A stretch of DNA of 9,760 nt, taken from NCBI GenBank assembly GCA_003485955.1, contig DNHH01000103.1, positions 12,012 through 21,771 of the forward strand, given 5' to 3'. Shown here piece by piece: positions 1 through 7,067 of this stretch. Each line of letters starts with the position of its first letter. Positions within the stretch are counted from its first letter, which is position 1. The stretch is from Opitutia bacterium (lineage in GTDB: Bacteria; Verrucomicrobiota; Verrucomicrobiia; Opitutales; UBA953). Made by a program: the position numbers and the translations under genes. The notes beneath the pieces were generated by a model. That model had not been told where the DNA came from. It saw only the letters and a list, made by a program, of their open reading frames with translations, and ran no database searches.

Positions 1-584
1 GCAAAAAAACCAGAGAGGGATTCTAAAGCAGAGCCCATCCATCGACGTGTTTCTGCAAACATCTCTGTCGCGGGGGCCTCTGGCTTTACCAATTGCAAAA
101 GATCATCATTCCGCAAAACCACCACACCGTGAGCCTTTAAGTTAATCGCGACGAGAGCATCACGGGCTGAACTTTGCCGATGCTCGCCTTCATGCGTAAA
201 AGGCAATGTCACTAATCCAAGGACTACGGCACCTGCTTCCGCGGCTAAAGAAGCGAGCACACCCGTCGCGCCACCACTGACACCGCCACCGAGTCCGGTG
301 ACAAATACGACAACGGCTGGCCCAACCAACCAGCGGCGTAACTCTGCCAAATCAGCTTCGGCAGCAGAAGCACCCATCTTTGCCTCCCCACCTGCACCCA
401 AACCTCGCAAGACCGCTCGTCCAATTTGAACTTGATCGGCCACACCACAATTCGCCAACGAAGAGGCATCGGCATCCACTGCCAAAGTTCGAATGCCCGG
501 CGGCATCGTGTTGCTTAATTGCCCAACAAGCGCGCAACCGGCGCCGCCTACACCCACGAGTAGAATAGGTTGTTCGGCAGACAT
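1..584 (-). CDS. ftsZ: Cell division protein FtsZ, N-terminal part (cut by window edge)
   Basis: This encodes the tubulin-like GTPase that polymerises at midcell and recruits the divisome. The frame opens at ATG 584-582 and stays open to the window edge (194 codons seen), so the T7 catalytic loop and C-terminal tail lie outside. Family marks are a glycine-rich first loop (VGVGGAG, 10-16), GLGAG (61-65), a G-rich loop (99-105), a PF..EG..R segment (E132, R136) and RNDDLL with the conserved Asn at about 159. Several nucleotide-contact motifs are unusual: the tubulin signature GGGTGTG reads GGGVSGG, the NAV after the first loop reads ALV, and the usual ANPE.G reads GEAKMG. The start lies one base past the ftsA stop (TAAAATG) and has no Shine-Dalgarno sequence, so it probably depends on coupling. 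Position after ftsQ-ftsA makes FtsZ the clear identity. Whether it has normal GTPase activity is open. Confidence 0.9.
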   Translation of the reverse strand, partial: MSAEQPILLVGVGGAGCALVGQLSNTMPPGIRTLAVDADASSLANCGVADQVQIGRAVLRGLGAGGEAKMGASAAEADLAELRRWLVGPAVVVFVTGLGGGVSGGATGVLASLAAEAGAVVLGLVTLPFTHEGEHRQSSARDALVAINLKAHGVVVLRNDDLLQLVKPEAPATEMFAETRRWMGSALESLSGFF

Positions 585-585
585 T

Positions 586-1821
586 TTAGAGGCGGAAAAG
601 CGCGCGGAATTGAGCCCAAATACCGCGCGGCTGACGACGGGGCGGAGCTTCATTCACCAAGGCAGCAGCCATAATACCAAGAACGCATGCATACTCAGGC
701 TTCCGCAAGGCTTCTGCCTCAGTAACCGGCACACCGAGGCGCGCAGGCAAACTCAAAACTTGGGTGGTTGCTTCTGCGAGACCCGCCAACTGCGAAGCAC
801 CACCCGTTAGAATGACACCGGATGGCAATAAAGCAGGGGTCACTTCGACGTCACGTCCGAAAATCGCCCGCATCCGCGTCTGAATATCTTGCTGAACTTG
901 TTCGAGAATTTCACGAATCCGCACAGACGTAACCAGGTTGATGGTGCCGCGGTTAAATTGCTGATCACCCCCGACAGCACCTTCTTTTAAGATGGTCAGA
1001 TTAGCGTCTTCCGGACGGTGAATCGCACTCGCGTAACGCAACTTCACTTCTTCGGCAAACTCACGACGCACACGCAGGGCTGAACAGAGGTCATTGGTAA
1101 CGTGCTCACCGCCAACCGAGATGCACCCCGCGCACAAAATATGCTCACGGTAATAAAGGATCCAATTCGTCGTACCGGCACCAAAATCAATCACCAAGCA
1201 GCCCGTGCGTTTCTCTGCCTCGCTCACAACTGAACAACCTGAAGCGTGACTTCCCAACAAGAAGTCACGAAGGTGTAAAGCCATTCCATTAATCATACCA
1301 ACGCGCTGTCGGAGCGTGCTGTCCTCATGCGTCACTCGCCAGAAATTCACCTCTAGTCGCTCGCCCACCATGCCGACCGGATTTGCAACCTGTTTGCCAT
1401 CCAACAACGTTGGCTGGCGCATATAAAGAAGGGTATAGCGGCCAGGTGGCGGCTCAATCCGTCGGGCTGAAACATTAGCGGCCTCAACATCAGCGGCAGT
1501 GACACGTCGATCGCGACCAGGCACAGGCATCATACCCTTTACCCGCTCACCATCAACCATCGGTCCATTCACAGAAGCATAGAGATCATGCAAGGGAACG
1601 CTTGAACTACGTTCAGCATCGGCAATCACATGGTGTACACACTCGGTTAAGCGCTCAAGATCTTGCACAACCCCTTTAACAACACCTTCGGTTCGGCGCT
1701 CTCCAAATCCAAGGAGACGAACACGCCGGTCAACAATCTGGCCAACCAAGACGACGGTCTTATGTGTGCCAATATCAAGAGCGGCAATACGCCCAGGGGC
1801 GGTAGAAGTCTTAGCTTTCAT
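586..1821 (-). CDS. ftsA: Cell division protein FtsA (actin-like FtsZ membrane anchor)
   Basis: This 411-residue protein is close to the usual FtsA length. FtsA is an actin-fold ATPase that tethers FtsZ filaments to the inner membrane and helps activate septal synthesis. Visible parts are the phosphate-1 motif (ALDIGTHKT, 14-22), a region fitting the FtsA-specific 1C subdomain (about 85-165), phosphate-2 (VIDFGAGTTN, 210-219), a VGGEHVTNDL segment (236-245), the adenosine motif (VILTGGASQLAGL, 336-348) and a C-terminal amphipathic tail (RGIWAQFRALFRL, 399-411) suited to membrane targeting. Phosphate-2 is atypical: families usually show GGGTT/MD, while here it is GAGTTN. The start ATG overlaps the ftsQ stop as ATGA. 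No Shine-Dalgarno sequence precedes it, which suggests reinitiation after ftsQ. Confidence 0.93.
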   Translation of the reverse strand: MKAKTSTAPGRIAALDIGTHKTVVLVGQIVDRRVRLLGFGERRTEGVVKGVVQDLERLTECVHHVIADAERSSSVPLHDLYASVNGPMVDGERVKGMMPVPGRDRRVTAADVEAANVSARRIEPPPGRYTLLYMRQPTLLDGKQVANPVGMVGERLEVNFWRVTHEDSTLRQRVGMINGMALHLRDFLLGSHASGCSVVSEAEKRTGCLVIDFGAGTTNWILYYREHILCAGCISVGGEHVTNDLCSALRVRREFAEEVKLRYASAIHRPEDANLTILKEGAVGGDQQFNRGTINLVTSVRIREILEQVQQDIQTRMRAIFGRDVEVTPALLPSGVILTGGASQLAGLAEATTQVLSLPARLGVPVTEAEALRKPEYACVLGIMAAALVNEAPPRRQPRGIWAQFRALFRL

Positions 1822-2795
1822 CGGGAAGAAGTGGGTACAAGGCGGGGTTCAATCGTAGCCGATCCAGGTTGTGAGCGGTTACGAATGTGAAGTTTCAAAA
1901 CGTATGAAGGCGCGTTCATACCCGGGCGGCGAAGAACTCTATCAATATCCAGCCCAGCATAAAGTGACAACTCTCTAGCCCACTCGGCATTCGAAAACAC
2001 AACCTCCGTTAAGGCCGCACGATCAAGAGGCTGAGAGGCCGGGCGAATACGCACCCGCAAAGAAGCCCCCGAGATATCCGCACGACCATCAAAACAATCC
2101 CGTAAAGAAATAGATTCCCAATCTCGGTGTATCTGTGGATAGCCTGTACGCGCCGCCGCAAGAAATACCGCCGCAAGCTCGAGCGCACCTGATTTAACGC
2201 CTTCACGGTGTACGTCTGGTGGTAAATCAATAACCGCTGGAAGATTACGAACGGCTTGTTGCGGATAACCAACACCGACGAAGGGAACTCCATCGGAACC
2301 TAAAAGACGTAACTGAGGTTTGCCATCTGCTTGCATAACTTCCAATCGGCCGACGGCCAAGCGCTCATGGAGATCAATATCGATTGTACCATTACCCAAG
2401 CGACGTACTTTAGCTGAAAGCACCTGTGGCTCGGCTTCAAGTGCTTGCCGAATGGTGGCGACGTCTTGAGCGCCTTCTGCACCAACGGGTGAGACCGCAC
2501 GTCGAGCGACGCTGTCGGGCAAGAAGCCATCGGTGCGGAAGCGAATCGCAACCGTGTTCGCTGGTCCGCCTTCGCTATCTAAGGCAAACCAAACCAAGGC
2601 AATAAGAAGGATGAAAAATATCCCGACGAAGGTTCCGGAAATCCAAGAACGCGCAACCCGTCGACGTCCTGTCGCCGTTTGCGGTACGCGTTGCACATCT
2701 TGCGGCACAAAACGACGCCAGTCACGGTCATCCGGGCCACGGTAAGCCTCGCGATGGTCAAATCCAAATAACCGACGAAGAAAAGCGGTGAACAT
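1818..2795 (-). CDS. ftsQ: Cell division protein FtsQ/DivIB-like, POTRA domain
   Basis: This is a 325-residue bitopic membrane protein, somewhat longer than E. coli FtsQ (276). FtsQ bridges early cytoplasmic and late periplasmic divisome proteins through FtsB and FtsL. The sequence shows a basic, polar cytoplasmic N-terminus of about 50 residues, one transmembrane helix (about 52-72, rich in I, F, L, V, W), and then a periplasmic POTRA-like stretch (about 80-155). That stretch contains the L...P.V..A.V.R pattern and the ERLAVGRLEV segment that corresponds to the family's ER.PVA. The following beta-rich region (about 160-310) fits the FtsQ beta domain. Sequence conservation is weak, as is normal for FtsQ, so position between ddl and ftsA carries much of the call. 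The start overlaps the ddl stop as TAATG and has no Shine-Dalgarno sequence. Confidence 0.88.
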   Translation of the reverse strand: MFTAFLRRLFGFDHREAYRGPDDRDWRRFVPQDVQRVPQTATGRRRVARSWISGTFVGIFFILLIALVWFALDSEGGPANTVAIRFRTDGFLPDSVARRAVSPVGAEGAQDVATIRQALEAEPQVLSAKVRRLGNGTIDIDLHERLAVGRLEVMQADGKPQLRLLGSDGVPFVGVGYPQQAVRNLPAVIDLPPDVHREGVKSGALELAAVFLAAARTGYPQIHRDWESISLRDCFDGRADISGASLRVRIRPASQPLDRAALTEVVFSNAEWARELSLYAGLDIDRVLRRPGMNAPSYVLKLHIRNRSQPGSATIEPRLVPTSSR

Positions 2796-3706
2796 TAGGA
2801 GGCAGGGTTAACCCGTTTGATGGCACCACGGGACATCCGTGAGGCCAGTTCGACGTAAGAGATTCCACAACACGCTGCACAGTCGGGAAGCAGACTCGTT
2901 TCAGTCATACCGGGCAATGTGTTAATCTCCAAAATATGGAAGGCACCTGTTGGTGAGAGAATGATATCTACCCGTGCAAAATCACGACATTCACAAACCT
3001 GGAAAGCTTCTTCGGCTGCTTTTAAAATCTTGGCGGTTATTTCAGGCGAAAGAATCGCTGGGGCAATATGCTGCGATCCACCAGGTGCATACTTGCTGTG
3101 ATAATCATACACGCCACTGGGAGATACAATTTCGACAACCGCCAAGGCTTTACCATCAAGCAAGCCCACCGTTAACTCGCGCCCCGAAAGATTCGGCTCC
3201 GCCATCCAGCGACCCGAACCCAAAGAGCTCAACACATGCTGAACTTGCGCCTGCCCTTCCGCACGGTGCAAACCAACGCTACTCCCTTGATCAACAGGTT
3301 TTACAAAAATGATTGGTCCAAGACGGCCTAACAAAACTTCGACCGTTGGCGGCGAAGCGCCATCAAATGAAATTTCATCGGCAACGGGTAAACCTGCTGC
3401 ACGCAACTTTGCCTTTGTCGCCACCTTGTCCATGCACAGCCGGCTAGAAGCAGCACCCGAACCTGCAAAAGAAATGCCGCGAGCTTCCAACTCAGCCTGC
3501 AACTGACCGCCTTCACCCCATCCACCATGCAGCATTGGCAAAACAACGTGCTGTTTAGCATCTAACCATTCCGGTAAAGCGTCAGACTCTAAAGTCACTA
3601 GGCGTGAGCCCGGTAAGGCCTGTGCCACCGCTGCACCCGAACGGAGCGATACCTCGCGCTCGGATGAACGGCCGCCACACAGAATGATAAGTTCGCGCTG
3701 ACTCAT
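2795..3706 (-). CDS. ddl: D-alanine--D-alanine ligase (Ddl)
   Basis: This 303-residue ATP-grasp enzyme joins two D-alanines in the cytoplasm to give the dipeptide that MurF adds to the precursor. Numbering from the chosen start, it shows GGRSSEREVSL (11-21, with the E16 that contacts the first D-Ala), HGGWGEGG (60-67), MDK (92-94), KPVDQGSSVG (136-145), ELTVG (177-181), YDYHSKY (200-206), and the metal-binding ARVD (D247) and LEINTLPGMT (E260, N262). All core ligase residues appear present. An upstream in-frame ATG at 3721 exists, but GGAGGG at 3719-3714 sits 7 nt before ATG 3706, and the family N-terminus begins at MSQRELIILCGG, so 3706 is the better start. It overlaps the murCB stop as ATGA. 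The gene is on its own here, unlike the MurC-Ddl fusion of Chlamydia. Confidence 0.95.
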   Translation of the reverse strand: MSQRELIILCGGRSSEREVSLRSGAAVAQALPGSRLVTLESDALPEWLDAKQHVVLPMLHGGWGEGGQLQAELEARGISFAGSGAASSRLCMDKVATKAKLRAAGLPVADEISFDGASPPTVEVLLGRLGPIIFVKPVDQGSSVGLHRAEGQAQVQHVLSSLGSGRWMAEPNLSGRELTVGLLDGKALAVVEIVSPSGVYDYHSKYAPGGSQHIAPAILSPEITAKILKAAEEAFQVCECRDFARVDIILSPTGAFHILEINTLPGMTETSLLPDCAACCGISYVELASRMSRGAIKRVNPAS

Positions 3707-5997
3707 AACAAATCCCTCCATTCTTTCCCAAGTGCGATAATTTCAGGTTCAAGTTCAATCCCACGCTCAGCCTTAACCACCCCACGCACGCGACGCAGAA
3801 GTAAAAGGATATCTGCGGCGGTGGCTTCGCCTGTATTTACAATAAAGTTAGCATGGATGGGGGAAACTTTGGCACCACCTTGGATGTCGCCCTTAAGTCC
3901 ACTCATCTCAATAAGACGACCAGCCTTGTCGGCAGGTGGATTGCGGAAGACGCAACCCGCACTCGCTTCACGTGGTTGCGTTGCACGTCGTTGCGCAGAC
4001 ATCTTCTCCATCTTCGCACGGATGCTACTTGGATCATCTCGACCCTCTGCAATCAGAACCGCAGAAAGTACTACCGCCCCGTGGAGTTGTGGGCAATCGC
4101 GATAGGTGGCATCGAATGCCGATCGCTTTGCCGTACGCACATGCCCGTCGAGCCCGAGCCATTCTATCGATTCAACTCGGTCAAAAATCCAGCTACCCAT
4201 TGCCCCGGCATTCATCCGCAAAGAACCACCAACCGTACCGGGGATACCTTCAAGAAACTCGAATCCGGCCAGTCCTTCCCGTGCAGCGAATCCACAAAGC
4301 TCTTTCAGGCGCACGCCTCCTCCCACGTGTAGCCGTAAATCGTCGACTTTACGCACCGCCCCCCAGTGCTCTGTCGAAAGATGGATCACTAATCCGGCAT
4401 AGCCATCATCAGTCACCAGAAGGTTTGAACCACGACCAAGCGTAAAGACGGGCAAATCACATTCGGCCGCCGCACGCAGCAATGCCACGCAGTCCTCAAC
4501 GGTTGCTGGCTCTGCATACCATTCTGCGACTCCGCCTACGCCCCAGGTCACACGCCGTGCCAACGGTTCATGACGGCGAAGCACGGTCAGAGAGGACAGG
4601 AAAGGTGTTACACGATTCGCAAAGTCTGCGGGGGCATGCGGCGCAACCGGAGCCCGCCAGCAATCGCGCGCAAAGGAAGTTGCGTCTTTTTCGATGTCAC
4701 CTGCGCCAACAAAAGCTACCACCGCGTCGCTGTCTTTGATGCACGTCTGCAGCATACGTGGCAGTTCAGTTCGATTTTGCACGAGCTGGAATTTATCAAC
4801 CCCTGCGCCTAAAAGAATACTTTCCGAACTGCCGCCTTCTAAAGGAGCTTCTCCGGCTGCATAAACGGGTAAAACTATTACGGTGTCGGCAACAGATAGT
4901 GCCTCCCGGAATGCCGTTGCATATTGACGTGTCCGCGTATGGCGATGGGGCTGGAAAACAACAATGAGCTTTCCTAAATGCGTTTCTCGCAAGAGACCGA
5001 GTAACGCAGCGATTTCTGTTGGGTGATGCGCATAATCAGCCAATACGCGCAAGCCTGGCCGCTCGAAAAGTGTGTCTTGTCGCCGACGGATGCCTGTCCA
5101 TGCACCTAAAGGTGCTGCGCCGACTTGCCCTGCAACGTGCTGCGCCACTGCGAGGGCGAAGCCTGCATTCATACGGTTAAATGATCCGGCAACCGGTAAT
5201 GTTAATTTTCCTTTAGCCCAAAGTCCGCCAACTTCGACATCCGAACTTCCGTGCGTAGCGGCAACAACACGTAAATCAAAGTCACCGCCCTCGCCCACCG
5301 TGAGCACACGGGCCGTCACACCCTGTGTTAGACGATGTAGCCGGGCATTGCCATGCGGGATAAGAATAAGACTACGTGTACGTTGGAAAAGTTCGGCAAA
5401 GACACGCTCAAGGTCTGCTTCGGTTCGATAATAATCAGGATGATCCCAATCGAGATTAACTGCGACGGTCACTTCAGGAGAAAATCCGCCAATTGTCCCG
5501 TCGCTTTCATCGACTTCAGCAACGAGCCAGTCGGAGCTAGTTGTCGCACGAGCAGGCGCTAACGACGGATCACGGAAAAGCCCCCCAAGCACATAACCAA
5601 AGTCTGCACCGGCGGCGGTTAACGCGGTAATGACCATTCCACAGGTCGTGGTTTTCCCATGACTCCCACAAATCGCTACCAAACGGCGACCACTTGCCTG
5701 TTCAGCTAAAAGTTCACCGCGACGCATAATGCGACAGTTGGCCTTCACAGCTTGTTCACGCAATGGATGACCCGTCTTGATGGCACTGGTATGCGCAACG
5801 AGCTGAGGCGTCCAATTTCCTGTTTCTAAACTCGCCTGCAAAGGAATGCCGGCAGTCGCCAGCTGTGCAGCCATCGGACCACCCATGGCATCATCGCAAC
5901 CGCGTACATCCCAGCCTTCGCTTTTGAGATAGATTGCTAAGGGTCCAACACCCATTCCGCCCGCACCCAACATCCAAGCTGAGCGTGACGAACTCAT
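3703..5997 (-). CDS. murC-murB: MurC-MurB fusion: UDP-MurNAc--L-alanine ligase / UDP-GlcNAc-enolpyruvate reductase
   Basis: This 764-residue protein joins two consecutive cytoplasmic enzymes of precursor synthesis. The N-terminal MurC part (about 1-449) has a Rossmann glycine motif (GAGGMG, 11-16), an ATP loop GSHGKTTT (111-118), DESDGT (163-168), NLDWDHPDYY (181-190), HHPTEI (324-329) and FQPHRHTRTR (348-357). These fit MurC rather than Mpl, MurD, MurE or MurF. The C-terminal MurB part (about 455-764) has GRGSNLLV (521-528), GIPGTVGGSLRMNAGAMG (584-601), AGCVFRNP (680-687), GRLIEMSGLKG (693-703), HANFIVN (715-721) and LEPEI (749-753), the pattern of a type II MurB. MurB makes UDP-MurNAc and MurC then adds L-Ala, but the domain order is the reverse of the reaction order. 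The proton-donor position, commonly Ser, is Cys682. The frame is unbroken through the linker. The start has GGGAGG 7 nt upstream and overlaps the murG stop as ATGA. Confidence 0.96.
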   Translation of the reverse strand: MSSSRSAWMLGAGGMGVGPLAIYLKSEGWDVRGCDDAMGGPMAAQLATAGIPLQASLETGNWTPQLVAHTSAIKTGHPLREQAVKANCRIMRRGELLAEQASGRRLVAICGSHGKTTTCGMVITALTAAGADFGYVLGGLFRDPSLAPARATTSSDWLVAEVDESDGTIGGFSPEVTVAVNLDWDHPDYYRTEADLERVFAELFQRTRSLILIPHGNARLHRLTQGVTARVLTVGEGGDFDLRVVAATHGSSDVEVGGLWAKGKLTLPVAGSFNRMNAGFALAVAQHVAGQVGAAPLGAWTGIRRRQDTLFERPGLRVLADYAHHPTEIAALLGLLRETHLGKLIVVFQPHRHTRTRQYATAFREALSVADTVIVLPVYAAGEAPLEGGSSESILLGAGVDKFQLVQNRTELPRMLQTCIKDSDAVVAFVGAGDIEKDATSFARDCWRAPVAPHAPADFANRVTPFLSSLTVLRRHEPLARRVTWGVGGVAEWYAEPATVEDCVALLRAAAECDLPVFTLGRGSNLLVTDDGYAGLVIHLSTEHWGAVRKVDDLRLHVGGGVRLKELCGFAAREGLAGFEFLEGIPGTVGGSLRMNAGAMGSWIFDRVESIEWLGLDGHVRTAKRSAFDATYRDCPQLHGAVVLSAVLIAEGRDDPSSIRAKMEKMSAQRRATQPREASAGCVFRNPPADKAGRLIEMSGLKGDIQGGAKVSPIHANFIVNTGEATAADILLLLRRVRGVVKAERGIELEPEIIALGKEWRDLL
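3706..3719 (-). promoter_or_regulatory. Ribosome binding site that fixes the ddl start
   Basis: GGAGGG at 3719-3714, within the last codons of murC-murB, lies 7 nt before ATG 3706. The alternative ATG at 3721 overlaps this site itself and would add five residues (MEGFV) that Ddl proteins do not need. The site therefore supports a start at 3706. Confidence 0.8.
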
Positions 5998-7067
5998 AAT
6001 GAAGCCTCCCGGCGGACGCCCAAGACAATATCATCAACCAAATCATCCCATCGATTGAGCAGGTGCTCGCGCACCAAGGCTTCACGCATCTGCGTGAGCA
6101 AATACGGCTGTGCCATGAGGCGCTCAATTACTGGCAACAAACCAGAGAGCTCACTCTCAGGACAAAGTAGCGAAGCGCCGACGACTTCACGGGCGCGGGC
6201 ATTCGCTGTTTGGTGATCATCTGCAGCACGCGGATAAGGAACAAGGATTGCGGGAGTGCGACAAGCAGCCAGCTCGGCAAGCGTGCCTGCACCAGCACGA
6301 CTTACGACGATATCAGCCGCGGAATATGCAGCTGCCATTCGGTCGCAGAAAGGCACATAGCGAATCACTGCTTCACCATACTGCTCACTACGCTCGCTTC
6401 CGTTCGGCCCAGTTAGACAGAGCACATGACACCCTAACTTTGCTAAAGCAGGTGCGGATGCCTCGACCCAACGCGTAAGTGCGTTCGCACCCTGGCTACC
6501 TCCAACCACGAGTATAAGTTTACCCGATATTGGAAAATGAAGTTCGCCGCGTGCTTGATCAACCGACATCGGCTGAATCTCTGCACGGAGAGGAAATCCA
6601 CCCGACCGTAAATACTTACTGCGTAAACCCGTGGCGGGTGGCGCATGCACGCTCGTAGCCAATGGCACTAACCAGCGAATGGCTTTTCCGGCGCGCATGT
6701 TTGCTTCGTGCAAGTGAACAGGAACGCGCGCCAGCCAACATGCGATCGCTGGGCCCACGGACATAAATCCACCGAAACAAGCTAGCGCATTGGGCCTAAA
6801 GCGCACAACAACCCACAGTGCATCCAGCAATGCCCACACCATTGAAGGTAGAAATAAAATACGGTCGAGTAGACTTGGGCCAAATCCACGTCCACGACCG
6901 GCTCGGAACTGCAGGTGCGGGTAGCGCGCAAGCATGCGCGAATCGACAGTCTTTCGACTCACCAAAAGTAATGTCTCCACGCCACGTGCATGGAGTTTTT
7001 CGGCCAATGCAATACCCGGGGCGAGATGACCACCCGTGCCACCACATGCCAAAAGGACTCTACTCAT
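5994..7067 (-). CDS. murG: MurG, lipid II synthase (UDP-GlcNAc transferase)
   Basis: This 357-residue GT28 glycosyltransferase is of normal MurG length. It acts on the inner face of the membrane and adds GlcNAc to lipid I to give lipid II, the FtsW substrate. It shows the N-terminal GGTGGHLAPGIALAEKL motif (9-25), a hydrophobic patch around 67-90 (membrane-contacting in this family), HEANMRAG (120-127), GGSQGA (189-194) opening the C-terminal Rossmann domain, and the UDP-GlcNAc signature SRAGAGTLAELAA (256-268) with PYPRAADDHQTANA (277-290). The start overlaps the ftsW stop as ATGA. No Shine-Dalgarno sequence precedes it, so translation is probably coupled to ftsW. The stop overlaps the murCB start in the same way. 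Confidence 0.96.
   Translation of the reverse strand: MSRVLLACGGTGGHLAPGIALAEKLHARGVETLLLVSRKTVDSRMLARYPHLQFRAGRGRGFGPSLLDRILFLPSMVWALLDALWVVVRFRPNALACFGGFMSVGPAIACWLARVPVHLHEANMRAGKAIRWLVPLATSVHAPPATGLRSKYLRSGGFPLRAEIQPMSVDQARGELHFPISGKLILVVGGSQGANALTRWVEASAPALAKLGCHVLCLTGPNGSERSEQYGEAVIRYVPFCDRMAAAYSAADIVVSRAGAGTLAELAACRTPAILVPYPRAADDHQTANARAREVVGASLLCPESELSGLLPVIERLMAQPYLLTQMREALVREHLLNRWDDLVDDIVLGVRREASL
5997..6010 (-). promoter_or_regulatory. Ribosome binding site of murC-murB
   Basis: GGGAGG at 6010-6005 lies 7 nt before ATG 5997, inside the last codons of murG. It is one of only two good Shine-Dalgarno sequences among the starts in this window, and it supports 5997 as the start despite the ATGA overlap. 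Confidence 0.75.

Noticed and set aside
3707..3721. Upstream ATG at 3721 for ddl
   Set aside because: It overlaps the GGAGGG site that serves ATG 3706, and the conserved Ddl N-terminus begins at the latter.
3853..4445. Plus-strand open frames of about 160-170 codons
   Set aside because: They lie wholly opposite the MurB part of the fusion, have no recognisable domain, and are expected antisense shadows of a biased coding sequence.
4650..5997. Mpl (murein peptide ligase) instead of MurC
   Set aside because: The motifs VDESDGT, NLDWDHPDYY and FQPHRHTRTR match MurC. The GTFMGG and DEYDTAF types of Mpl are absent.
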